A DNA stretch of 15,498 nucleotides from an uncultured Oscillospiraceae bacterium (GCA_905205085.1 CAJLCG010000057.1:1-15498); one strand, 5' to 3'; shown: positions 1 through 8,012, counted from the first letter of the stretch. The notes: generated by a model from the letters alone, not told the origin. Numbers and translations: made by a program.

Positions 1-109
1 TCTAATTTTAATGGAATATGCAACCATTTGATGCATGTAAGGGTCGTTATGCTTTCCTGTACTTGGTAGCCAACTTTCTTTGACCAAATTTTGTAAGGAG
101 GAACTCTCA
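1..109 (+). promoter_or_regulatory. Leader region of the SLH protein gene
   Basis: This AT-richer stretch precedes the surface-protein gene. The visible control element is a strong ribosome binding site, AAGGAGG at 95-101, eight bases before the ATG at 110. I could not place a convincing -35/-10 pair: TTGATG at 29-34 has no good -10 at 16-18 bases, so the promoter may lie at or beyond the window edge. No other gene or repeat is seen here. Confidence 0.5.
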
Positions 110-3088
110 ATGAGAAACCTGAAACGGGCTCTCAGCCTGGCCCTCTCTGCTACCATGCTCTCCGGCATGATGGTGATGGGCGCCGGCGCTATGAGCTACG
201 CCGACGTATCGTCTGAGCACCACCAGGAGGCCATTGCTGTGATGCAGGCCGTGGGCGTGATGGTAGGCGATGAAAACGGCAACTTTAACCCCGACAAGAA
301 CGTTACCCGCGCTGAGATGGCCACTATTATGGCCAATCTGCTGGGTCTGAAGGTGGAGGACTTTAAGAACGCTTCCATCCCCTTCACCGATGTGCCCGAG
401 TGGGCCCACCCCTATGTGGCCGCCTGCTACGCCGCCGGCGTGACCAGCGGCACCAGCGCCACCACTTACGGCTCTGACGATCCTGTTACCGCCGTGCAGG
501 CCAGCCTGATGATGATGAAGGCTCTGGGCTACTTCCAGTACAGCTCCGATTTCGGCAGCGACTGGCAGATCGCCACTGTTAAGCAGGCCTCTTCCATCGA
601 TCTGTTCAAGGACATCAATACCGGTGTCAACGACGCTCTGTCCCGCAACAACGTGGCTCAGCTGGCTCTGAACACTCTGGAGGCCACCATGGTGCAGCCC
701 ACCAAGAATGGCTCTACCATCATTGTGGGTGACATCACCATCACCGGCGATGTGGAGTACAAGGACATCACCAGCTCCGCGGATTACGCCAAGGCCATGG
801 CCGACAAGGTGCTGGACGACGGCAAGTATGCCGTTCAGCTGGGCGAGAAGCTCTTCAACGGCAGCCTGAAGATCGACACTGCCGTTACCTCCGACGCCTT
901 TGCCCGTCCCGCCCGCACCTGGAACTACAAGGGCGAGCAGGTTGTGGTTGCCGCCGACGAGGCTGACTACATCGTGAACGGTGAGGTCACCGGCAAGGAG
1001 CTGTTCAACACCGTGGGTGAGACTCTGGCTGACTCCAGCAAGTACACCTGGACCATCAACCTGGATGGCAACACCGGCAGCACCTTCTCCCAGAGCAATG
1101 TGAGCAAGACCAACGACAATGCCCTGCTGGGCACCGGAAACGGCACCGTGATGGAGATCTTCATCACCAAGGAGTATGTCTCCTCCAGCGAGAAGGGTTC
1201 TGTGGTGGTCTCCATCGTGAACACCTACGCCGGCCAGATCTCCTCCGTGATGGGTGAGGACGACGTGGATGAGGATGAGGCGCCCTATGTGATCGTCTCT
1301 GATCTGTCCCAGTCTCCTGTGGCCGACGGCAAGAAGTTTGAGGCTACCGGCTTTGACGTGGATGACATGGTTCTGTTCACCTACAGCCAGAAGACCTCTG
1401 AGATCGAGTCCATGGTCGCTGCCCGTGAGGTTTCCGGCCAGGTGACCAAGGTCACCGCCAACGAGAGCTTTGTGGTGGGCGGTCAGACCTATAAGTATTC
1501 TGCTCAGTTCAAGACCAGTGATTACATCACCACCGGCTCCGTGGACAAGGACATCGTGTTCTATCTGGACGCTCAGGGCTATGTGATCGCCATTGGCGAG
1601 GCCGAGTCCTCCAGCGACTACGCCTTTGTGGTGGGCTATCAGGATGACACCAAGTTTGGTACCACCACCCACTACGCCAAGCTGCTGCTCACCGACGGTA
1701 AGGTGATTGAGGTGGAGACCGATGCCTCCGCTTCTACTCTGGACAAGCACATTGTTGCCTACACCAAGGACAGCGACAATGTCTATACCCTGGAGGATAA
1801 GAGCAGCGCTGCCGCCTCTTCCGACAGCAACCTGAACATTGAGACCGGCAAGGCCGCTATGACCATCAACGGCGCCACCGTCTATGCCAACAGCCAGACT
1901 GTCTTCCAGGTCAAGGACGGCGACGACTATGTGATCTACACCGGCATCCAGAACGTTCCCAACATCAGCGACGACAACAGCACCACCAAGACCGTGGTCT
2001 TTAAGGATTCCTCCAACATGGCCAAGGTGGTCTACATTGAGTCCGCCGTGCTGGAGAACAACACCGCCGAGCAGGTGACCTTCGTGGTGGGCGACGCTTC
2101 TGCCGCCGATAACAAGGACAGCCGTGGCGAGTACTACGCCTTTGACGCTGTGGTGGACGGCAAGGTTACCACTCTGGACGTGAAGAAGGGCTCCGCTGCT
2201 GCCACCACCCTGAAGGCTGCCGGCATCTTCTCCGTGAAGAGCTACTCCGTGGACGCCAATGGCCTGGTTACCAAGGTCAACCTGTACACCAGCGAGATTG
2301 CTTCTGTCAATGACGGTACCAAGCGCGTGGAGAACGGCGTGGTTGGCTTCGGCAACGAGAACCAGGGCTTCAGCTACTACAGCTTCCAGGACAACGCCCT
2401 GGTGGTGAAGTACGATGGCAAGGACCTGACCGTGGGCACCATCAACGGCATCAAGACCGACGCCAATGACCTGGCCACCGTCATCCTGAAGGACGGCGCT
2501 GTGAAGGCCGTGTTCATCCAGGAGGTTGCCGGTAATGTGGCTCCCGCCAACTACAAGGTGACCTACTCCGCCGGCTCCGGCTCCGGCGCTCCTCAGGAGG
2601 CTACCGCCGTTCAGGGCAAGGACTTTACCATTAGCGGCACCGAGCCCACCTACGGCAGCCACCAGTTCCTGGGTTGGTCTGACGGCGAGGGCAACCTGTA
2701 CGCCGCCGGCGACGTGATTGCCAACGTGCAGGGCAACGTCACCCTGACCGCTGTTTACCTCAGCGACACTGTGACCGTGACCGATCCCACCGCTTCCGGC
2801 GGCCTGGCTGCTGCCGGCGTGAAGCTGGCCATTGATCCTGCCGGTGTGGATATCTCCTCCAAGATCTCCTCCGTCAAGGCCACCGGCACCGGCACCTATG
2901 CCGAGTCCGCCGTGGGCACCGACACCGAGGCCACTGTCTCCTACTCCGACCCCAATCTGGAGCTGACCTTTGTGAAGTCCGAGGCTCTGACCAGCTGCAC
3001 CAGCGGCGACAGCATGGACATCACCATCACCGTCACCTTTGAGGACGGCGGTACCAAGGACTTTACTGTTACCTACAGCTGGTCCTAA
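110..3088 (+). CDS. Secreted S-layer homology (SLH) domain surface protein
   Basis: Probable cell-surface or S-layer protein of 992 residues. A signal peptide is visible: basic start MRNLKR, then a hydrophobic stretch to about residue 27 (cleavage near GAGA/MSYA). SLH repeat 1 covers about residues 40-80 (GDENGNFNPDKNVTRAEM) and SLH repeat 2 about 90-140 (FTDVPEWAHPYV). A degenerate third may follow at about 150-195. SLH domains anchor proteins to pyruvylated secondary cell-wall polymers. The middle, about 200-810, is acidic, rich in Asp, Ser, Thr and Val, and I do not recognise a family. Residues about 815-883 resemble an InlB B / Listeria-Bacteroides repeat (FLGWSDGEG, then TLTAVY). The start is the ATG at 110 because AAGGAGG lies eight bases upstream; a TTG at 80 in frame has no such site. 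Strongly biased codons (Lys mostly AAG) suggest high expression (inference). The gene stands alone and ends in a terminator. Identity as SLH protein is firm; the exact role is not. Confidence 0.9.
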   Translation: MRNLKRALSLALSATMLSGMMVMGAGAMSYADVSSEHHQEAIAVMQAVGVMVGDENGNFNPDKNVTRAEMATIMANLLGLKVEDFKNASIPFTDVPEWAHPYVAACYAAGVTSGTSATTYGSDDPVTAVQASLMMMKALGYFQYSSDFGSDWQIATVKQASSIDLFKDINTGVNDALSRNNVAQLALNTLEATMVQPTKNGSTIIVGDITITGDVEYKDITSSADYAKAMADKVLDDGKYAVQLGEKLFNGSLKIDTAVTSDAFARPARTWNYKGEQVVVAADEADYIVNGEVTGKELFNTVGETLADSSKYTWTINLDGNTGSTFSQSNVSKTNDNALLGTGNGTVMEIFITKEYVSSSEKGSVVVSIVNTYAGQISSVMGEDDVDEDEAPYVIVSDLSQSPVADGKKFEATGFDVDDMVLFTYSQKTSEIESMVAAREVSGQVTKVTANESFVVGGQTYKYSAQFKTSDYITTGSVDKDIVFYLDAQGYVIAIGEAESSSDYAFVVGYQDDTKFGTTTHYAKLLLTDGKVIEVETDASASTLDKHIVAYTKDSDNVYTLEDKSSAAASSDSNLNIETGKAAMTINGATVYANSQTVFQVKDGDDYVIYTGIQNVPNISDDNSTTKTVVFKDSSNMAKVVYIESAVLENNTAEQVTFVVGDASAADNKDSRGEYYAFDAVVDGKVTTLDVKKGSAAATTLKAAGIFSVKSYSVDANGLVTKVNLYTSEIASVNDGTKRVENGVVGFGNENQGFSYYSFQDNALVVKYDGKDLTVGTINGIKTDANDLATVILKDGAVKAVFIQEVAGNVAPANYKVTYSAGSGSGAPQEATAVQGKDFTISGTEPTYGSHQFLGWSDGEGNLYAAGDVIANVQGNVTLTAVYLSDTVTVTDPTASGGLAAAGVKLAIDPAGVDISSKISSVKATGTGTYAESAVGTDTEATVSYSDPNLELTFVKSEALTSCTSGDSMDITITVTFEDGGTKDFTVTYSWS

Positions 3089-3114
3089 TGTTTGAGGTTT
3101 TCCCCTCTTGACAC

Positions 3115-3152
3115 AAAAAAATCCTGGCGACTTCGGTCGCCAGGATTTTTTG
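3115..3152. terminator. Bidirectional intrinsic terminator between the SLH gene and rpiB
   Basis: A perfect 11-bp stem (3121-3131 with 3136-3146) closes a TTCG tetraloop. T residues follow on the + strand (3147-3151), and six A residues at 3115-3120 give a U-tract on the minus strand. It sits 26 bases after the SLH stop and about 10 bases after the rpiB stop, so it can end both convergent transcripts. Confidence 0.93.
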
Positions 3153-3155
3153 CTT

Positions 3156-3593
3156 TTATTCTTTTTCGATATCCATCATCAGGCCCACGCGGCGGGCGTG
3201 GCGGCCTCCCTCAAACTCGGTGGAGAGGAAGGTGTCTACAATGCGCTCGGCCATATTGGGGCCGATCATGCCAGCTCCCATAGCCAGCATGTTGGCATCG
3301 TTGTGCCGGCGGGTCATCTCAGCAGAGAGAGGCTCGCTGCACAGGGCACAGCGGATTCCCTTGACCTTATTGGCGGAGATGGAGATGCCGATGCCGGTGG
3401 TGCAGATCACGATGCCCTTTTCGCAGCGCCCATCGGCCACTGCCTGAGCCGCAGCCTTGCCGAAGATGGGATAGTCACAGCTGTCCAGGCTGTCACAGCC
3501 GCAGTCCAGCACGCTGATGCCTTTGGCCGTCAAATACGCTTTGATATGTTCTTTCAGGCGATATCCGCCATGATCGGAAGCAATGGAAACCAT
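3156..3593 (-). CDS. rpiB: Ribose-5-phosphate isomerase B
   Basis: Interconverts ribose-5-phosphate and ribulose-5-phosphate in the cytosolic non-oxidative pentose phosphate pathway. The 145-residue length matches the RpiB/LacAB family. The N-terminal ASDHGG (D7, H8) is the phosphate/substrate-binding signature, C64 in ICTTGIGISISANKVKGIR matches the catalytic cysteine region, and RRHNDANMLAMG (H97) matches the active-site histidine segment. The C-terminal GGRHARRV segment is typical. Start: an upstream in-frame ATG at 3611 exists, but AGGAGG (3602-3607) lies between the two and eight bases before the ATG at 3593, so 3593 is chosen. The residue after the catalytic Cys is Thr where most RpiB proteins have Gly. 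It has its own promoter and shares a terminator with the convergent SLH gene. A LacA/LacB-type or other aldose isomerase role is less likely because of the ASDHGG and HNDANML motifs. Confidence 0.93.
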   Translation of the reverse strand: MVSIASDHGGYRLKEHIKAYLTAKGISVLDCGCDSLDSCDYPIFGKAAAQAVADGRCEKGIVICTTGIGISISANKVKGIRCALCSEPLSAEMTRRHNDANMLAMGAGMIGPNMAERIVDTFLSTEFEGGRHARRVGLMMDIEKE

Positions 3594-3601
3594 AACCTTT
3601 T

Positions 3602-3607
3602 CCTCCT
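3602..3607 (-). promoter_or_regulatory. Ribosome binding site that fixes the rpiB start
   Basis: AGGAGG on the minus strand lies eight bases before the ATG at 3593. It falls inside the longer reading frame that begins at 3611, which therefore is probably untranslated leader. Confidence 0.8.
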
Positions 3608-3665
3608 GCATATGATTATTTTCTGCCTGCCATCCTATGGCGACAGTCTACTGCTTTTCTACTTT

Positions 3666-3694
3666 ATTGTAGTGCATTTCCCCCATTTTGGCAA
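3666..3694 (-). promoter_or_regulatory. Sigma-A type promoter of rpiB
   Basis: On the minus strand TTGCCA (3689-3694) is followed after exactly 17 bases by TACAAT (3666-3671). The expected transcript start is near 3659, giving a leader of about 65 bases. The -35 lies only nine bases past the glgP terminator stem, so rpiB appears to be an independent unit. Confidence 0.75.
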
Positions 3695-3703
3695 GAGCAG
3701 ACA

Positions 3704-3737
3704 AAAAATAAGGTCCGCAAAAGCGGACCTTATTTTT
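3704..3737 (-). terminator. Intrinsic terminator of glgP
   Basis: A perfect 15-bp inverted repeat (3704-3718 with 3723-3737) has a four-base loop and a GC core AAGGTCCGC. On the minus strand it ends in TTATTTTTTG. It lies 15 bases after the glgP stop codon. A/T runs on both sides mean it could also stop + strand transcription. Confidence 0.92.
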
Positions 3738-3752
3738 ATCTTTTGAAGAAAA

Positions 3753-6188
3753 TCACTCGCGGGTGGGCACGTGCCAGATATCCCGGGCATAGTCCCGGAT
3801 GGAGCGGTCGGCGGCAAAGATGCCGGAGCGAGCCACGTTGATCAGGGACATCTGGTTCCAGCGCTGCCGGTCGGCGTAGGTCTCCAGAGCGCGGCAGTGG
3901 GCCTGACGGTAGCTGTCAAAGTCAGCCAACAGCATATAGTCGTCGGCGGGGCTGCCTCCGGCGCTGCGCAGCAGACGATCCATCAGATCGGAGTAGGACT
4001 CCTTGTCGGCAAAGCCGGCGGAGATCTGATCGATGACCCGCTTCAGGTCGCCGTTCTGGTGATAGTAGTCCTGGGGATGATAGCCGTTGGCCTTCAGAGA
4101 GGTCACCTGATCGGCAGTGAGGCCGAACAGGAAGATGTTCTCGTCGCCCAGCTTCTGGTGCATCTCCACGTTGGCGCCGTCCAGGGTGCCGATGGTCAGG
4201 GCACCGTTCATCATGAACTTCATGTTGCCGGTACCGCTGGCCTCCTTGCCGGCGGTGGAGATCTGCTCGGACAACTCGCTGGCGGGCATCAGCTTCTCAG
4301 CCAGGGAGACGCGGTAGTTCTCCAGGAAGACCACCTGCAGCTTATCCTTGCAGATGGGATCGGCGTTGATCTGGGCGGACAGGGAGTTGATGAGCTGGAT
4401 GATCCGCTTGGCAACATGGTAGCCGGGGGCCGCCTTGGCGCCAAACAGGAAGGTCTGGGGAGTAAACTCCATGTTGGGGTTATCCCGCAGCTGATTATAG
4501 AGGTGTACGATGTGCAGGACATTCAGCAGCTGACGCTTATACTCGTGCAGACGCTTGACCTGTACGTCGAAGATGGCGTCGGTGTTGAGCACCACACCGC
4601 TCTCCCGGGCCAGATAGGAGGCAAAGCGGCGCTTGTTCTCCTTCTTGATGGCCTCCATGCGCTCCAGCACGGCCTTGTCGTTCTTGTACTTCTCCAGGCC
4701 CAGGATGGCGTCAGCGTGAAGGAGATAGTCATCTCCGCCGGTGCACTCACGCACCAGGGCGTCCAGCTTGGGGTTGATCTGAGACAGCCAGCGGCGGTGA
4801 TCGATGCCGTTGGTCACGTTCTTGAACTGCTCGGGATGCATGGTATACGCGTCGTGGAACACGTCCTTCTTCAGGATCTCAGAGTGCAGCGCGGACACGC
4901 CGTTGACGGCATAGCAGGCGCAGATGCACAGGTTGGCCATGCGGACCTCGCCGTTCCAGATGATGGCCATCTTGGAGACCTTGTTCATATCGCCGCCGAA
5001 GTGCTGCTCCAGCTGGCGCTGATAACGGGCAGCGATCTCCTTGAGGATCTGCCAGATACGGGGCAGCAGGCTCTCGATGAGTCCCTGGGGCCAGCGCTCC
5101 AGAGCCTCAGCCAGCACGGTGTGGTTGGTGTAGGCCACGGTGTGGGTGACGATGTTCCAGGCCTCGTCCCAGCTGTAGCCCTCCACGTCCAGCAGGATAC
5201 GCATCAGCTCGGGAATGACCAGAGTGGGGTGGGTATCGTTGATCTGGATGACGTGCTTCTGGTGGAAGTTGCGCAGGGTGCCATACTGAGCACGGTGCTT
5301 GCGCACGATGGACTGCACGGTAGCAGAAACGAAGAAGTACTGCTGCTTCAGGCGCAGAGACTTGCCCTCGTAGTGGTTGTCGTCAGGATACAGCACCTTA
5401 GCGATGACCTCGGCCATGGCCTGCTGCTCTACGGCCTTCAGGTACTCGCCCCGGGAATACAGGGACATATCCACGGGCACCGGGCTCTTGGCGTCCCACA
5501 GGCGCAGCACGTTGGTGTGGTTGGTCTTGTAGCCGGCGATCTCCATATCGCGGGGAATGGCCAGAACGGTGGTGTAGCCCACGTGCTCGGGGTGGTTGTG
5601 GCCCTTGTCGTCCCAGTGGTCCACGATCTTGCCGCCGAACCGGACCTCCTCGGTCTCATCCATCTTGGGGATGAGCCAAGCGTCGCCCAGGCCCAGCCAG
5701 TTGTCTGCCTGCTCTACCTGCTTGCCGTCCACGATCTTCTGCTTGAAGATACCCAGCTCGTAGCAGATGGAATAGCCGGTGGCGGGGATCTCCAGGGTGG
5801 TCATGGAGTCCAGATAGCAGGCGGCCAGACGGCCCAGACCGCCGTTGCCCAGGCCCGCATCGGGCTCGATCTCAAACAGATCGGAGGCGGAGAAGCCCAG
5901 CCCCTCCAGGGCCTCCTTCAAGGTATCCAGAATGCCCAGATTGTAGGCGTTCTTCTCCAGAGAACGGCCCATGAGGAACTCCAGAGACAGGTAGTGGACC
6001 TGGCGCTCCTGGCCCTCCCACACCTGGTTGCTGGTATTCATCTGGTGGCCGGACATGATGTCCCGCAGCACCAGAGCACAGGCCTTAAACATATGGTTAG
6101 GGGTGGCGTCCTCCACGTCCCGTCCGAAATTGCGGTGAAGTTTCCCGATGATCAGTTCGGTAAGCTGAGCCTTAGTGTATTCAGCCAT
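3753..6188 (-). CDS. glgP: Glycogen/alpha-glucan phosphorylase
   Basis: Removes glucose from the non-reducing ends of alpha-1,4-glucan with inorganic phosphate, giving glucose-1-phosphate; a cytosolic GT35 enzyme dependent on pyridoxal phosphate. The 811 residues fit the family (about 800-850). Visible signatures: YLSLEFLMGRSL near 66-77, a glycine-rich GLGNGGLGRLAACYLDS at 112-128, INDTHPTLVIPELMR at 316-330, KRLHEYKRQLLN at 545-556, and the PLP site EASGTGNMKFMMNGALTIGT with K657 as the expected Schiff-base lysine. The segment VTNGIDHRRWL has Asp where the family usually has Thr. Start: ATG at 6188, seven bases after AAGGGAGG; an in-frame extension to 6263 would begin inside the promoter and is rejected. 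It is the last gene of the glycogen cluster but has its own promoter and terminator, so degradation can be controlled apart from synthesis. Specificity for glycogen rather than maltodextrin is inferred from the neighbours. Confidence 0.96.
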   Translation of the reverse strand: MAEYTKAQLTELIIGKLHRNFGRDVEDATPNHMFKACALVLRDIMSGHQMNTSNQVWEGQERQVHYLSLEFLMGRSLEKNAYNLGILDTLKEALEGLGFSASDLFEIEPDAGLGNGGLGRLAACYLDSMTTLEIPATGYSICYELGIFKQKIVDGKQVEQADNWLGLGDAWLIPKMDETEEVRFGGKIVDHWDDKGHNHPEHVGYTTVLAIPRDMEIAGYKTNHTNVLRLWDAKSPVPVDMSLYSRGEYLKAVEQQAMAEVIAKVLYPDDNHYEGKSLRLKQQYFFVSATVQSIVRKHRAQYGTLRNFHQKHVIQINDTHPTLVIPELMRILLDVEGYSWDEAWNIVTHTVAYTNHTVLAEALERWPQGLIESLLPRIWQILKEIAARYQRQLEQHFGGDMNKVSKMAIIWNGEVRMANLCICACYAVNGVSALHSEILKKDVFHDAYTMHPEQFKNVTNGIDHRRWLSQINPKLDALVRECTGGDDYLLHADAILGLEKYKNDKAVLERMEAIKKENKRRFASYLARESGVVLNTDAIFDVQVKRLHEYKRQLLNVLHIVHLYNQLRDNPNMEFTPQTFLFGAKAAPGYHVAKRIIQLINSLSAQINADPICKDKLQVVFLENYRVSLAEKLMPASELSEQISTAGKEASGTGNMKFMMNGALTIGTLDGANVEMHQKLGDENIFLFGLTADQVTSLKANGYHPQDYYHQNGDLKRVIDQISAGFADKESYSDLMDRLLRSAGGSPADDYMLLADFDSYRQAHCRALETYADRQRWNQMSLINVARSGIFAADRSIRDYARDIWHVPTRE

Positions 6189-6253
6189 GATGTTGCCTCC
6201 CTTATCGATTTTATTAACAGCATTTTCTCTGCTGTAAACTCGGCACGGGACAT

Positions 6254-6282
6254 ATTTTACCATACTACCGTACCCACGTCAA
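6254..6282 (-). promoter_or_regulatory. Sigma-A type promoter of glgP
   Basis: Minus strand TTGACG (6277-6282), exactly 17 bases, then TAAAAT (6254-6259). The predicted start is near 6247, giving a leader of about 60 bases that holds a small hairpin (ACAGCA/TGCTGT arms, 6217-6222 with 6230-6235) before the AAGGGAGG site. The spacer carries GGTAGT at the same position as in the glgB promoter. Confidence 0.8.
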
Positions 6283-6431
6283 ATGCGCAGAGCCCTCCTT
6301 CCCTGAAAATGCCAGCGATTCCGGAAAGTTTGGCGGAAATGCTTATGGGAGAAGGGTTTGCCGCCTTGGAAACAGTGATTTTGATTGTGCAAAACCCGGT
6401 GGAAAATCGGCATTTTCTCCCACGCGAACGC
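6283..6431 (-). other. Non-coding block with competing inverted repeats between glgA and glgP
   Basis: I see no credible gene here. The block holds GAAAATGCC (6305-6313) facing GGCATTTTC (6409-6417), extended by GATT/AATC after a three-base bulge. Inside, GGGAGAA (6347-6353) faces TTCTCCC (6415-6421), and GGGTTTGC (6354-6361) faces GCAAAACCC (6389-6397) with one bulged A. The first two pairings use overlapping bases and exclude each other. It lies downstream of the glgA terminator and upstream of the glgP promoter. It could be a regulator site, an RNA element, or a degraded repeat. Confidence 0.4.
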
Positions 6432-6464
6432 AAAAAGCCGGGCGGACGTTTCCGTCCGCCCGGC
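6432..6464 (-). terminator. Intrinsic terminator of glgA (end of the glgBCDA unit)
   Basis: A perfect 12-bp GC-rich stem (6437-6448 with 6453-6464), four-base loop, followed on the minus strand by TTTTT (6432-6436). It starts 17 bases after the glgA stop. Its outer nine bases per arm, GCCGGGCGG and CCGCCCGGC, are the same as in the hairpin before glgA. Confidence 0.92.
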
Positions 6465-6480
6465 CAACTGAACTGCTTGT

Positions 6481-7917
6481 TCAGCCCTGGATGCGCTGAT
6501 AGATGTTGAGATACTGCTGGGCCGAATTATCCCAGCTGAAGTCGGCGGTCATGCCTTCCTTCTGCAGTCCGCGCCAGGCTTCCTTGTTGTTGTAGTAGAG
6601 CTCCACTGCCTCACGGATGACCCAGAGCATATCATTGGCGTTGATATCGCTGAAGGTAAAGCCGCGGCCCTCGCCAGTGAACTTGTTGTAGGGGAAGACG
6701 GTGTCCTTCAGGCCGCCGGTCTCCCGGACGATGGGCACGGTGCCGTAGCGCATGGCGATCATCTGGCTCAGGCCGCAGGGCTCGCTCACCGAGGGCATGA
6801 GAAACAGATCCGCACCGGCATAGATCATGGTGGACAGGGGGCCGGAGTAGGTGATCTGAGCGGAGAAGCGGCCGGGATACTGCTGCTGGGCGTTGCGGAA
6901 GGCCTCCTCAAACTGCCAGTCGCCGGTGCCCAGCACCACCATCTGCACGTTCATGCCCATGATCTGATGGAGCACGTCGGTGACCAGGGAGAAGCCCTTG
7001 TGGCCCACCAGACGGGAGATGCAGGCGATGATGGGCACGTCCGCGTTCTCCTGCAGGCCCACCGCGCGCTGCAGCGCCAGCTTGCAGGCCAGCTTGCCCT
7101 CTGCGGGGTCGTCAGCGGTAAAGTTGGAGGCCAGGCCGGGGTTGGTGGCAGGGTTATACAGGTCCATGTCGATGCCGTTGAGGATGCCCTGGACCTTGCC
7201 GCTCTGCTGGTTGATGACACCGTCCATGCCGTGGGCATAGAAGGGGATCTTCAGCTCATTGGCGTAGGTGGGAGAGACGGTGGTGACGAAGTTGGAGGCC
7301 ATGATGGCGCCCTTCATCAGGTTCACGTCGTCATGGTAGGCCAGCATACCCTCATTGAAGTAGCTCTTGTCCAGACCGATGACATCCTCCAGCACCTGGT
7401 CGCCGTAGCGGCCCTGATACTCGATGTTGTGGATGGTGAACACACTCTTGGCACGGCCCAGCTGGGGGATGCGGTACTTCTCCTCCAGCAGATAGACGGG
7501 CACCAGAGCGGTCTGCCAGTCGTTGCAGTGGATCACATCGGGCCAGAAGTCCAGCTGTCCGGGAGTCTCAATGACGGCCCGGGAGAAGTAGGCAAAGCGC
7601 TCACAGTCGTCAAAGTGGCCGTAAAGCTGCCAGCGCTTGAAGTAATACTCGTTGTCTACAAACCAGTAGGTCACGCCGTCCCGTTCCAGAGAGAACACAC
7701 CACAGTACACCTGCCGCCAGGACAGGGTGACGTTAAAATACTTCAGGAAGGTCATCTGGCTGCGCCACTCGCCGCCGATGCCCTCATACAGGGGGAGAAT
7801 TACCTTGACCTCATGGCCCGCCTGGGCCAGAGCCTTGGGCAGAGAGCCGGCCACATCGGCCAGACCGCCGGTTTTAATAAACGGGGCCACCTCGGAGGAG
7901 GCAAACAAAATTTTCAT
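6481..7917 (-). CDS. glgA: Glycogen synthase, ADP-glucose type
   Basis: Transfers glucose from ADP-glucose to the growing alpha-1,4-glucan chain; a cytosolic GT5 enzyme with two Rossmann-like domains. The 478 residues match bacterial GlgA. The N-terminal KTGGLADV places K15 where ADP-glucose-binding lysine is known in E. coli GlgA. TIHNIEYQGR (H163), the nucleotide-binding SRLVGHKG (R302, K307), and SEPCGLSQMIAMRYGT with E379 followed by ETGGLKDTV are all present. Start: ATG at 7917, with AAAGGGG seven bases upstream; a longer frame to 7962 begins in the hairpin region. It lies 103 bases after glgD, with a stable hairpin between, and 17 bases before a terminator. Probably co-transcribed from the glgB promoter, possibly with a weak promoter of its own. 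Confidence 0.97.
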   Translation of the reverse strand: MKILFASSEVAPFIKTGGLADVAGSLPKALAQAGHEVKVILPLYEGIGGEWRSQMTFLKYFNVTLSWRQVYCGVFSLERDGVTYWFVDNEYYFKRWQLYGHFDDCERFAYFSRAVIETPGQLDFWPDVIHCNDWQTALVPVYLLEEKYRIPQLGRAKSVFTIHNIEYQGRYGDQVLEDVIGLDKSYFNEGMLAYHDDVNLMKGAIMASNFVTTVSPTYANELKIPFYAHGMDGVINQQSGKVQGILNGIDMDLYNPATNPGLASNFTADDPAEGKLACKLALQRAVGLQENADVPIIACISRLVGHKGFSLVTDVLHQIMGMNVQMVVLGTGDWQFEEAFRNAQQQYPGRFSAQITYSGPLSTMIYAGADLFLMPSVSEPCGLSQMIAMRYGTVPIVRETGGLKDTVFPYNKFTGEGRGFTFSDINANDMLWVIREAVELYYNNKEAWRGLQKEGMTADFSWDNSAQQYLNIYQRIQG

Positions 7918-7942
7918 ATCAGTTCCCCTTTCCCAGTTCCAG

Positions 7943-7971
7943 ATATTAAAAGCAAACTCCACCCCCGGAAA
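7943..7971 (-). promoter_or_regulatory. Possible weak promoter in front of glgA
   Basis: Minus strand TTTCCG (7966-7971), 17 bases, then TAATAT (7943-7948). The -10 is fair but the -35 is poor and touches the preceding hairpin. The leader would be only about 19 bases. This is a candidate only. Confidence 0.25.
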
Positions 7972-8012
7972 GCCGGGCGGTACTCCGCCCGGCCCCCGGC
8001 GTGATGGAGTTT
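7954..8012 (-). terminator. Two-tier hairpin between glgD and glgA, likely attenuator or weak terminator
   Basis: An inner perfect 9-bp stem (GCCGGGCGG 7972-7980 with CCGCCCGGC 7985-7993, loop of four) sits inside an outer 8-bp stem (AAACTCCA 7954-7961 with TGGAGTTT 8005-8012). On the minus strand only TTT follows the inner stem, so termination is probably partial. It begins nine bases after the glgD stop. It could lower glgA expression relative to glgCD or act as an RNA processing or stabilising element. Confidence 0.6.

Noticed and set aside
80..109. TTG start at 80 for the SLH protein
   Set aside because: It would put the ribosome binding site inside the coding region and add residues in front of a normal signal peptide.
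107..2662. Long open frame antisense to the SLH gene (851 codons)
   Set aside because: It mirrors the sense codons; lack of TTA, CTA and TCA codons in a biased gene keeps the opposite frame open. Its composition (His, Gly, Val, Leu repeats) and lack of a ribosome site do not suggest a protein.
3108..3113. TTGACA on the + strand just after the SLH gene
   Set aside because: A perfect -35 hexamer, but the position of a -10 falls in the terminator stem (CTTCGG) and no + strand gene follows.
6279..6467. 62-codon minus-strand frame between glgA and glgP
   Set aside because: It begins inside the glgA terminator stem, has no ribosome binding site and ends at the glgP -35; treated as non-coding.
3771..6509. 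Long open frame antisense to glgP (912 codons)
   Set aside because: Codon-bias shadow of a clear phosphorylase gene, passing through the glgP promoter and the glgA terminator; no recognisable domain.
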